From the NCBI GenBank assembly GCA_018609785.1, contig JAHEOE010000102.1, positions 1 through 13,025 on the forward strand: DNA of 13,025 nucleotides, written 5' to 3'. Positions 1-6,570 of this stretch are shown here, in pieces; positions within the stretch are counted from its first letter, which is position 1; each line of letters begins with the position of its first letter. The translations under genes were made by a program, and so were the position numbers. Origin of the DNA: Minisyncoccota bacterium (GTDB taxonomy: Bacteria; Patescibacteriota; Minisyncoccia; SW-4-49-11). Under the pieces are notes generated by a model. The model saw only the letters and a program-made list of their open reading frames with translations, was not told the DNA's origin and ran no database searches.

Positions 1-597
1 ACGCCCTCGCTCGTTCAGCCTGGTCAGCTGTTTAACTACGTCCTGAAATTCTTCCCACGTCTCGGGCGGATCCACAATTCCCGCATCATCAAACATATCC
101 CGATTGTAATACAACGCTAAACTGTCCGTATACAGCGGGAAGCCATAAATACGTCCTTCTTCAGTTAAGAAGTCTTTTTCCACTACCTGCAAAAACCGTT
201 CCCTATATGCTTTTTCGCTCATGACGTCTTTCGGAGCGGGTGCCATTTTTCCCTTATGCTTGTTGAGCCAGGTGTGATGCGCGGCAAAAATATCCGGCCC
301 GCGCTGTTCGGCGAGTGCGTTCGTCAAATTCTGTTCGTAGTTTTCTATAGTTCGTTTTCGGTACGTAATGGAAACATTGGGATACCGCTCCTCAAATGCT
401 TCAATATATTTGCCCATCAGAGAAGAATTGTCCCAAACACCCCACATGAGAATTTCTGCTTCCGCTTCTTGGCCGGAACTCCCCCCTCCGCCGGGATTCA
501 GTCCCCGAAACGCAAAAAAGAGCAAGGCCGCAATCAACGCAAACACGCCAAAACCTACGATAATAAGATTCTTTTTGTTCCCTAAAATCGTATTCAT
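1..597 (-). CDS. Membrane-anchored extracellular solute-binding protein, N-terminal part (runs off left edge)
   Basis: The 199 visible residues resemble family 1 ABC-transporter solute-binding proteins (sugar-binding type), which capture ligand outside the membrane and deliver it to a permease. A cytoplasmic basic start is followed by one hydrophobic segment (about residues 10-30) and a Gly/Ser-rich linker (35-41). The mature domain begins near residue 45 with a first strand (EILMWGVWD). The family-typical segments GPDIFAAHH (about 100-108) and YGFPLYTDSLALYYNRDMFD (about 151-170) follow, then PPETWEEF (177-184). No lipobox cysteine is visible, so it is probably held by an uncleaved or signal-anchor helix rather than lipid. 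The ATG overlaps the TGA of the upstream methyltransferase gene as ATGA, and GGAGG lies just before it, which suggests translational coupling. No permease or ATPase gene is in the window. The ligand is unknown and the C-terminal half is missing. Confidence 0.85.
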   Translation of the reverse strand, partial: MNTILGNKKNLIIVGFGVFALIAALLFFAFRGLNPGGGGSSGQEAEAEILMWGVWDNSSLMGKYIEAFEERYPNVSITYRKRTIENYEQNLTNALAEQRGPDIFAAHHTWLNKHKGKMAPAPKDVMSEKAYRERFLQVVEKDFLTEEGRIYGFPLYTDSLALYYNRDMFDDAGIVDPPETWEEFQDVVKQLTRLNERGR

Positions 598-1151
598 ACC
601 TCCACCGTAAATGCCAGGGCATAATGATACCGTCCGGCTTTCAGTTCTTTATGAAACGAAAAGCCGTGTTTTTCGAACAGCACTCTCAATTCTCCTTTGT
701 CAAGTCGGGTGTTTTTGGGAGGCCCCAACGGACTGTCTTTTTGCCATTCCACAGCTACGACGCGACCGTTCTCTTTGAGAATACGACGCGCTTCGGAAAG
801 AACCGCCGCCTTATCCTTAACCTGAAAAATAACATTATGGATAAGCACCATATCCATTTTTCTTTCGGAAACCCCGGTACTGTGCTCTTTCTCCAAATCG
901 GCTCGGATGGGACGGATGTTGTTCAAACCTTGAGACTTGCTTTTACTCTGTAAAACCTGTAACGCGGCGGGCCGAATATCAAACGCAAAAACCCGACCTT
1001 CCGGTCCGATACGCCGGGCCATTTCCACCGCAAACTCACCGGACCCGCTCCCGAAATCGGCGATATACTCCCCCGCGGACAGATCAAACTGATCGACAAA
1101 GTCCCGCGGAGCGAAGAATGAATCAGTATGTGCCAGAGGTTGTGTTTCCAT
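594..1151 (-). CDS. Class I SAM-dependent methyltransferase
   Basis: A complete 185-residue protein with a Rossmann-type methyltransferase fold. Motif I, the SAM-binding glycine loop, is ADFGSGSGEFAVEMA (residues 31-45). The acidic residue that contacts the ribose is in VFAFDIRP (54-61). A motif II/III-like acidic strand is RADLEKE (83-89), and the motif IV region is MDMVLIHNVIFQV (99-111). Strands 6-7 carry LKENGRVVAVEW (125-136) and the C-terminal YHYALAFTVEV. The layout resembles the UbiE/ArsM-like Methyltransf_11/25/31 families, but the substrate cannot be read from the sequence. It is the first gene of a two-gene unit with the solute-binding protein (4-nt overlap). The ATG at 1151 is supported by a promoter that ends only 8 nt upstream; no other in-frame Met occurs before residue 44, inside motif I. 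Confidence 0.85.
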   Translation of the reverse strand: METQPLAHTDSFFAPRDFVDQFDLSAGEYIADFGSGSGEFAVEMARRIGPEGRVFAFDIRPAALQVLQSKSKSQGLNNIRPIRADLEKEHSTGVSERKMDMVLIHNVIFQVKDKAAVLSEARRILKENGRVVAVEWQKDSPLGPPKNTRLDKGELRVLFEKHGFSFHKELKAGRYHYALAFTVEV

Positions 1152-1159
1152 TACTCCTC

Positions 1160-1189
1160 AGTATAAATGGTTAGGTGTGAATTCGTCAA
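1160..1189 (-). promoter_or_regulatory. Sigma70-type promoter of the methyltransferase / solute-binding protein unit
   Basis: On the minus strand, a -35 TTGACG (1184-1189) is separated by 18 nt from a -10 TATACT (1160-1165). The same -10 hexamer and spacer length occur in the promoter at 7947-7976. The predicted start of transcription, about 7 nt past the -10, falls at about 1152-1154. The ATG begins at 1151, so the mRNA should have almost no 5' leader. The GAGGAG just before the ATG would then be mostly untranscribed. Confidence 0.6.
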
Positions 1190-1264
1190 AACCGACGTAA
1201 TGTAACATGACGTACGCAACCGGAAAGCAACTCAAACATATGTTTTTAAGATGTGATTCGTATT

Positions 1265-1431
1265 TAGAAGCCATCTCAAAATTCACATAACCAAAATATA
1301 TCGAGGCTAACGACTCATATGAAGGAACCCGGGCAGGGAGTGGCTAGGCATGTGCACTGAATATGAGTCGTTAGCCGAGATCATATTCGTATATTACAGT
1401 AATCGAAAGAATATTTTTGAGATGGCTTCTA
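1265..1431. repeat. 167-bp TA-flanked nested inverted-repeat element (copy A), MITE-like or structured RNA
   Basis: The outer ends are a perfect 17-bp inverted repeat: TAGAAGCCATCTCAAAA at 1265-1281 and its complement at 1415-1431. Both outer limits fall on TA, as in Tc1/mariner or IS630-type insertions. Nested inside is a perfect 16-bp inverted repeat, GGCTAACGACTCATAT (1305-1320) with its complement at 1361-1376, enclosing a 40-nt loop (1321-1360). No open reading frame is credible inside. The loop and the right-hand 22-nt end (1410-1431) resemble those of the element at 6571-6722, though the stem sequence differs. It could be a non-autonomous transposon (MITE), a REP-like palindrome or a transcribed structured RNA. 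No transposase gene is visible nearby. Confidence 0.7.
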
Positions 1432-1445
1432 GTAAGGTTGTAAAT

Positions 1446-1465
1446 ATATGAAGGCGACAGAGACG
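1446..1465 (+). repeat. Dispersed 20-nt repeat shared with the hairpin at 6598-6688
   Basis: ATATGAAGGCGACAGAGACG occurs here on the plus strand. The hairpin at 6598-6688 carries its first 17 nt as the left arm (6598-6614) and the complement of all 20 nt in the right arm (6669-6688). Here the partner arm is missing. It is followed by a TTTTGAGAT-type end at 1490-1506, so the stretch 1432-1506 looks like a decayed or partly deleted copy of the 6571-6722 element. Confidence 0.7.
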
Positions 1466-1489
1466 CATACTAGAGGGGCTGAAAGAGTA

Positions 1490-1521
1490 TTTTGAGATGT
1501 GTTCTAGAACGCGTCTCAAAA
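1490..1521. repeat. 32-nt loop-less palindrome made of two abutting TTTTGAGA-type ends
   Basis: The half TTTTGAGATGTGTTCTA (1490-1506) meets TAGAACGCGTCTCAAAA (1505-1521) at a shared TA. All 16 opposed positions are complementary apart from two T/G oppositions, so a transcript of this strand could pair throughout with two wobbles. Each half matches the 17-nt end type seen at 1265-1281 and 1415-1431. The arrangement looks like a right end of one element joined to a left end of another at their TA dinucleotide. Confidence 0.7.
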
Positions 1522-1528
1522 GTAGGGC

Positions 1529-1756
1529 GAACTCCTCCGTCCTTACGGACACCTCACTCTTTATCAAAATTTGAACGGTCACGTAAGAACATACGATGTT
1601 TTTTACGGCTTTCTTGCGAAAGCCTATTTTCGTGGGGACTGCCGTGTCGATATTTAAACAAGTTTCTTGACGAGAACTCCTCCGCCCCTTACGGGGCACC
1701 TCCTCTTTAAAAAGAGGAGGACACAACCTGTTTTCCTCCTTTAAAAAGGAGGAAAA
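1529..1756. repeat. Direct repeats of CTCCTCCG-hairpin type plus A/T-capped hairpins, downstream of gyrA
   Basis: Two related copies, about 1529-1569 and 1674-1720, share GAACTCCTCCG, a small stem capped by TTAC (GTCC/GGAC at 1539-1550; GCCCC/GGGGC at 1684-1697), then CACCTC and CTCTTTA. In the second copy CCTCCTCTTT/AAAGAGGAGG (1699-1720) forms a 10-bp hairpin. A separate 12-bp hairpin follows at 1731-1756 (TTTTCCTCCTTT/AAAGGAGGAAAA). Between the copies is another hairpin, GGCTTTC-TTGC-GAAAGCC (1607-1624). None is followed by a U-tract on either strand, so they are not classic intrinsic terminators, although they may protect or end the gyrA transcript. Short CTCC/GGAGG palindromes like these are common intergenic repeats in this kind of genome. 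The remainder of 1152-1822 shows no gene or RNA I recognise. Confidence 0.6.
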
Positions 1757-1822
1757 CACAGCAAGATACACTCACATAAGAATGTTTCTATAGCAAAGTT
1801 CAATAGTATATCCACTGTATAT

Positions 1823-4327
1823 CTACCCTTCTTCCTCTTCTTCCGTCTCTTCCGCATCCGACTCTTCAGTCAAAGCAATGGAAGCCACGGTATCCTCTCC
1901 GCTCAATCTCATCAGACGCACTCCCTGCGTATTGCGTCCCAACTGAGGTACATCGGAGAACAGATGAATCTTAATGACATTTCCGCTTTGAGACATGGCA
2001 ATCAGCCTGCTCTCTCCCTCTTCGGCGATACGCACACTCTGTACCGTACCGGTTTTGGAGGTTACTTTGGACATTTTGATACCACTGCCGCCTCGTTTTT
2101 GACGACGGTATCCGCTAAAGGGAGTACGCTTTCCATACCCGTTTTCGGTCATCATAACAAGCCAGCCTTGTTTATCCGCGGGCAACATTTCCATACCCAA
2201 AACCGTATCCTCTTCGTTTAATTCGATTGCTTTCACCCCGGCGGCGGTACGGCCCATAGACCGCACATCCTGTTCCGAGAACCGAATAGCCTGTCCGTTA
2301 CGGGTATACACCAGCATATCTTCTCCGTCTCGGACACATCCCACGGCCTGCAACTGATCGCCGTCCTTGAGATTGACCGCGCGAATTCCTCCTTGGCGAA
2401 TATTGTCAAAGGCGGAAAGCGGTGTTTTCTTGATAATTCCCTGCCTTGTCAGAGTAACAATATACTCACATCCGTCTTGCTCGGGAGTTAGCACACAGGT
2501 AACCTTCTCTCCGCCCGAAAGATTGAGGAAATTCACAATGGAGTACCCTTTGGAATTACGAGATCCTTGCGGAATGTCATACGCTCGCAAAGAGAGCACT
2601 CGACCGGTGTTGGTAAAGAAGAGCATGCGACTGTGAGCGGTGGTATGCAAGAATGAAGAAACAAAGTCGGATTCCCGTGTTTTTATCCCGGACATTCCCA
2701 CACCGCCCCGATGCTGAGACCGATAATTACTGGGGCTCATACGCTTGATGTAGCCTTGGTGCGTAAGTACGACAATGGTCTCCTCGTCCGGAATAAAGTC
2801 AGTCTCGTCAAACTCTTTGGCGGATCCGCCATGCACATACGAACGCCGTTCATCTCCATACGTATCTCGGACATAGGCCAAGTCTTCCTTGATAACCTCC
2901 AAAATACGTTGCTCACTGGCCAGAATGGTCTCCAATTCTTCAATAAATGCTTGCAGTTCTCTCAACTCATTCAAGATCCGTTCCCGTTCGAGTCCCGCCA
3001 ACGTTTGCAAACGCATATCCAGAATGGCTCGCGTTTGCGCTTCGGAAAACTCAAATTCACTCACCAAATTATGAAACGCGTCTTCTTTGGTACGCGAGCC
3101 GCGGATAATTTCGATAACCCTATCAATAAAGTCCAGAGCCTTATTAAGTCCTTCCAGAATATGCTCACGCTCACGCGCTTTCTTGAGCTCATACTGAATC
3201 TTACGAATAATGACTTCCTTGCGATGCTCTATATAGTATTGAAGCACTTGCTTGAGTCCCAACGTACGTGGCTCAATTCCTTCGCAAAGAGCAAGCATAT
3301 TCACATGAAATGTCTTTTGAAGTTCGGTAACTTTATACAGTCTGTTTAAGACCTTTTGCGGATAAGCTTCGGACTTCAACTCAATCACCAACCGAATTCC
3401 TTCCTTGTCCGATTCGTCCCGAATATCCCGAATGCCTTCCACTTTCTTTTCTTTGACCAAATTAGCCAGTTTCTGAACCAAATTGGCCTTGTTAACCTGA
3501 TAGGTCATTTCGGTAACCACAATATTGTACGCGCTCTTTGTGCGTGGCTCGATTTCGGCTTTGGCTCGAGTAACGATCGGTCCGCGTCCGGAAGCATACA
3601 CATGCTCGGTGTTACTGTCCCGAAACACCTCTCCCCCGGTTGGAAAATCAGGACCTTGAATATACGTCAACAGATCTTCGGTGGTAGCGTCCGGCGTATC
3701 AATTAGATGAATAGTGGCATCCACCACTTCTCGTAAATTATGGGGCGGAATATTGGTAGCCATCCCCACAGCGATACCGCTGACACCGTTTACAAGCAGA
3801 TTGGGAATCCGCGCGGGTAAAACCGTGGGTTCTTTTTGAGTCCCGTCGTAATTTTCCTGAAAATCAACCGTTTCCTTCTCAATATCCACCAACATCTCCT
3901 GCGTAATGGGCATCATCTTAGCCTCTGTATACCGCATGGCCGCGGCGGAATCACCGTCCATGGAGCCGAAATTTCCCTGCCCGTTCACCAACGGATATCT
4001 CATAGAGAAATCTTGAGCCATACGAACCAAAGAATCGTAGACCGCGACATCGCCGTGAGGATGATACTTACCAAGCACTTCCCCGACAATCGTGGCGGAT
4101 TTACGGAACTTTGCTTCCGGACGCAAATTAAGCCCGTGCATGGAATACAAAATTCGGCGATGTACAGGTTTCAACCCGTCTCGCACATCGGGAATGGCAC
4201 GATCGACAATAACACTCATAGAGTAATCCAGGTACGCTCTCTCCATCTCCTGGACCAAATTGGTCACTTCGATACGTCCGGCGGCCGGATCCTCAAAATT
4301 TTGCGGGTTTTGATCTTGATCACTCAT
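1823..4327 (-). CDS. gyrA: DNA gyrase subunit A (type IIA topoisomerase A subunit)
   Basis: The 834-residue breakage-reunion subunit of a cytoplasmic A2B2 type IIA topoisomerase. The winged-helix domain contains the quinolone-pocket helix HPHGDVAVYDSLVRMAQ (residues 89-105), and the catalytic tyrosine is Y133 in AAAMRYTEAKM. The tower and coiled-coil regions run to about residue 490. A six-blade beta-pinwheel DNA-wrapping domain then follows from about 510 to 815, ending in a Glu-rich tail (815-834). The GyrA box that marks gyrase over topoisomerase IV is present but degenerate: QHRGGVG at 538-544 rather than Q(R/K)RGG(R/K)G. A similar RQKRGGSG sits at 742-749. Full length and six repeats still favour GyrA over ParC. 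The position equivalent to E. coli Ser83 is Val94, while Asp87 is kept (Asp98). It starts 1 nt after the stop of the upstream MBL-fold gene, so it is the last gene of the gatB unit. gyrB is not in the window. Confidence 0.93.
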   Translation of the reverse strand: MSDQDQNPQNFEDPAAGRIEVTNLVQEMERAYLDYSMSVIVDRAIPDVRDGLKPVHRRILYSMHGLNLRPEAKFRKSATIVGEVLGKYHPHGDVAVYDSLVRMAQDFSMRYPLVNGQGNFGSMDGDSAAAMRYTEAKMMPITQEMLVDIEKETVDFQENYDGTQKEPTVLPARIPNLLVNGVSGIAVGMATNIPPHNLREVVDATIHLIDTPDATTEDLLTYIQGPDFPTGGEVFRDSNTEHVYASGRGPIVTRAKAEIEPRTKSAYNIVVTEMTYQVNKANLVQKLANLVKEKKVEGIRDIRDESDKEGIRLVIELKSEAYPQKVLNRLYKVTELQKTFHVNMLALCEGIEPRTLGLKQVLQYYIEHRKEVIIRKIQYELKKAREREHILEGLNKALDFIDRVIEIIRGSRTKEDAFHNLVSEFEFSEAQTRAILDMRLQTLAGLERERILNELRELQAFIEELETILASEQRILEVIKEDLAYVRDTYGDERRSYVHGGSAKEFDETDFIPDEETIVVLTHQGYIKRMSPSNYRSQHRGGVGMSGIKTRESDFVSSFLHTTAHSRMLFFTNTGRVLSLRAYDIPQGSRNSKGYSIVNFLNLSGGEKVTCVLTPEQDGCEYIVTLTRQGIIKKTPLSAFDNIRQGGIRAVNLKDGDQLQAVGCVRDGEDMLVYTRNGQAIRFSEQDVRSMGRTAAGVKAIELNEEDTVLGMEMLPADKQGWLVMMTENGYGKRTPFSGYRRQKRGGSGIKMSKVTSKTGTVQSVRIAEEGESRLIAMSQSGNVIKIHLFSDVPQLGRNTQGVRLMRLSGEDTVASIALTEESDAEETEEEEEG

Positions 4328-4328
4328 A

Positions 4329-4964
4329 TTAGCGTGTTACCTCCAGTAGATAGGTTTGCGTGGTTCCGGACGGCAGATCACTCGATTTGAGAGTCAAACT
4401 CTCGTTCCGTTCGGAATTGGTTACGGCATACTCTTCCACAAACGCGGATATGTCATTTCGTTCCTCGGAAATACCGTTACTTGCGGCATAGGTAGGAATC
4501 ACGATACGCGGCTGGATCGTATTGATGGCTTTAACTGCCTGCTTGGTGTCCATCACCCCATATCCGCCGACCGGAATAAAAAGTATGTCGGGAGTTCCGA
4601 TAAAATCCACCTCGCTTGGTTCAAGACCTCTATCCAAAGCGGAAAGCGAAGCGCAGACCAGGTCCGCAAAATTCAAAGAAACCAAGTGAGTTTTATCTCC
4701 CGTTTGTGTTCTGATTGCTTTGACGCGAGCGGTTACGCCCTGATAGGAGTACTCACCGGCTCCGTCAACCACAAAGGCGGATGACTGCTCAAGCGCATTT
4801 ACCAATGCTTCAGGATACGTGTCCCGAGAGGTTTCCAAAAACACCAAATCTTCTTTAAATTTAGGTATGGAACCGCCATGTATAACATGAGAAAGCCCTA
4901 AAAACACACGCTGACTTTTCTCTTGAAGCCTAACACTGCCTTCACCTAACCATTGCATTTTCAT
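4329..4964 (-). CDS. Metallo-beta-lactamase-fold protein lacking the metal-binding motif (Lactamase_B_3-like)
   Basis: A 211-residue protein that follows the layout of the Lactamase_B_3/UlaG-like branch of the MBL fold. It opens with MQWLGEGSVRLQ, has VVDGAGEYSYQGV at 65-77 (family GEYxIxGV), PDILFIPVGGYGVMDTKQAV at 125-144 and RIVIPTYA at 153-160. The residues that bind metal in active members are absent. Where HxHxDH is expected there is ETSRDT (45-50); the HLGD-type segment is HLVSLNFAD (93-101); and the terminal PMHY is PTYA. I infer a pseudoenzyme with a structural, binding or regulatory role. Related short MBL-like proteins beside gyrA or gatB occur, to my recollection, in Patescibacteria. 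It sits 11 nt after gatB and 1 nt before gyrA, so it is co-transcribed and probably translationally coupled to gyrA. Confidence 0.75.
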   Translation of the reverse strand: MKMQWLGEGSVRLQEKSQRVFLGLSHVIHGGSIPKFKEDLVFLETSRDTYPEALVNALEQSSAFVVDGAGEYSYQGVTARVKAIRTQTGDKTHLVSLNFADLVCASLSALDRGLEPSEVDFIGTPDILFIPVGGYGVMDTKQAVKAINTIQPRIVIPTYAASNGISEERNDISAFVEEYAVTNSERNESLTLKSSDLPSGTTQTYLLEVTR

Positions 4965-4975
4965 ATCTGATTTGA

Positions 4976-6472
4976 TTATTCTTCTAATTTCCGAGTCAGC
5001 AAATCACGAGCCATTTGAGGGTTGGCTTTGCCCTTGGTTTCTTTCATAACCTGTCCGACCAAAAACTGAATCGCTTTGGCGTTCCCGTTTTGATAGTCAC
5101 TTACGGAATTGGGATTGGCAGTAAGTACCGTCTGAATCACTTCTTCCAACTGACCTTCATCACTGATCTGAGCAAGACTCTTATCCTCTACAATTTGCGA
5201 CGGATCTCCTTGAGTTTTTACCATTTCTTCCAGAAGAGTCTGAGCTCCGCTTGAAGAAACGGTTCCTTTATGCACAATGGTTACAAACTCCGCGAAATTT
5301 TCCGGTGTTACCCGTGGGTCTTCAAAGCCTCCGTACTCGTATTGGTGTCGTATAAGCTCGGTTAGCAGATAGTTAACGGCCTGTTTAACGAGAGACGTAT
5401 ACAGATCACTGTCAAGGACATTGTCAGCCGTAAGCTCCGTATAGGCATTCACCGCCCAGGCACGCAATTCGGAAATGGTATGCTCAAAATAATCGGCCAG
5501 GCGTTTATCCTTAACCAAGGTATCCGCTTTTTCCCCGTCTACAAAATACTGCGCCTCAAATCGCTTCTTCTTCTCGTACGGACGCTCCACCAATATATCC
5601 TCAGCTTCTTTGCGAAGAATATCCGTATGAAATGCCGGGATATCAGGCTCTTGAAAATACCGATAATCATGCGCTTCCTCCTTAGCGCGTTGAGCGAATG
5701 TCTGTTGTCGATCCATATCCCATCCTCGCGTTTCTTGGGTCAAAGATTCTCCGTTTTCCAAAGCGCGTATTTGACGTTCTCGTTCGTATTCAATACTATC
5801 TCGCACGGAACGGAAAGAATTGAGGTTCTTAACCTCTACCTTGGTCCCCCATTTGTCTGTTTCGGTATCTTTCATACTAATATTCACCTCGCAACGCATC
5901 TGCCCCTTCTCCATATCCGCGTTCGAGACCCCCAAATACCGAAGCATCAATTGGAGTTGTTCACAAAAAGCGGAGGCTTCTTCTCCGGTTTTGATATCGG
6001 GTTCGGTAACCAATTCCATCAACGGAACGCCGGCACGGTTGTAATCAATTGAGGTCGTGCCATCCACATGTTGGAGCTTCCCGGTATCTTCTTCCATGTG
6101 AATACGACGAATACGCACCGAGGTTTCTCCTTCGGAAGTCTCAAACGTTAACTGACCGTTACTGCACAACGGCCGCTCATATTGACTGATCTGATACCCT
6201 TTGGGCAGGTCCGGGTAAAAGTAATTTTTCCGTTCAAACCAGGACTCCTCGACAATATCGGTGTCCAAAGAAAGCCCGACAGCGGCCAAATTGACCAATG
6301 CTTGCCGGTTCGGCACAGGCAAAGTCCCCGGATGGGCCGTACACACAGGACAAATATGAATATTGGGGATTTCTTCCAGCCCCAAGCCATTTACACAGGA
6401 GCAGAACATTTTTGTATTGGTTTTGGACTGCATGTGAATTTCCAGACCGATGACAGGTTCGTAGCGGGACAT
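4976..6472 (-). CDS. gatB: Aspartyl/glutamyl-tRNA amidotransferase subunit B
   Basis: The 498-residue GatB subunit of GatCAB, which phosphorylates misacylated Glu-tRNA(Gln) or Asp-tRNA(Asn) and converts it to the amide with ammonia from GatA. The N-terminus VIGLEIHMQSKTNTKMFCSC (residues 7-26) carries the signature of the kinase domain. Candidate Zn ligands are C24, C26, C41 and C44 (FCSC, CPVC). Further family blocks are FYPDLPKGYQISQYERPLC (85-103), HMEEDTGKLQH (125-135), IDYNRAGVPLMELVTEPD (142-159), and DYRYFQEPDIP (269-279). The C-terminal YqeY-like tRNA-binding domain ends near GKANPQMARDLLTRKL (481-496). Length is slightly above the usual 475-480. It is the first gene of the gatB, MBL-fold, gyrA unit. 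No Shine-Dalgarno sequence is seen before the ATG. gatA and gatC are not in the window. Confidence 0.96.
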   Translation of the reverse strand: MSRYEPVIGLEIHMQSKTNTKMFCSCVNGLGLEEIPNIHICPVCTAHPGTLPVPNRQALVNLAAVGLSLDTDIVEESWFERKNYFYPDLPKGYQISQYERPLCSNGQLTFETSEGETSVRIRRIHMEEDTGKLQHVDGTTSIDYNRAGVPLMELVTEPDIKTGEEASAFCEQLQLMLRYLGVSNADMEKGQMRCEVNISMKDTETDKWGTKVEVKNLNSFRSVRDSIEYERERQIRALENGESLTQETRGWDMDRQQTFAQRAKEEAHDYRYFQEPDIPAFHTDILRKEAEDILVERPYEKKKRFEAQYFVDGEKADTLVKDKRLADYFEHTISELRAWAVNAYTELTADNVLDSDLYTSLVKQAVNYLLTELIRHQYEYGGFEDPRVTPENFAEFVTIVHKGTVSSSGAQTLLEEMVKTQGDPSQIVEDKSLAQISDEGQLEEVIQTVLTANPNSVSDYQNGNAKAIQFLVGQVMKETKGKANPQMARDLLTRKLEE

Positions 6473-6506
6473 ACCGCAATTCGTATTAGATTTGCAAACT
6501 GTCTTT

Positions 6507-6515
6507 AGGATAGCA
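6507..6515 (-). promoter_or_regulatory. Possible extended -10 element for gatB
   Basis: On the minus strand TG-C-TATCCT (6507-6515) fits an extended -10. It would start transcription near 6500, about 28 nt before the gatB ATG. No convincing -35 is found at 17 nt, only a T-rich run. If correct, the promoter lies downstream of the palindromic element at 6571-6722, which would be outside the gatB transcript. Confidence 0.35.
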
Positions 6516-6570
6516 TAGAAGGCCGAAAAAAGAAAGTCCTTTATATGCGGTGTGATAAATAGTCCGAAAA

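Noticed and set aside
1300..1380. tRNA or other standard RNA gene in the hairpin
   Set aside because: The fold is a single long stem without a cloverleaf, T-loop or CCA end, and I do not recognise a tmRNA, RNase P or SRP core.
1731..1756. 12-bp hairpin as an intrinsic terminator of gyrA
   Set aside because: The stem is AT-flanked and not followed by a T-run on the minus strand (next bases CAGG); it is better described as a repeat.
1265..1760. Clustered repeats as a CRISPR array
   Set aside because: The repeats are inverted and irregularly spaced, with different lengths and no uniform spacers, and no cas gene is present.
1394..1771. 125-codon minus-strand open frame as a gene
   Set aside because: It runs across palindromes and CTCC-type repeats, its peptide has no domain, and it has no ribosome site; it is a by-product of the repeats.
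2711..3349. 212-codon plus-strand open frame antisense to gyrA
   Set aside because: It lies entirely inside a highly conserved gyrA coding region and has no recognisable domain.
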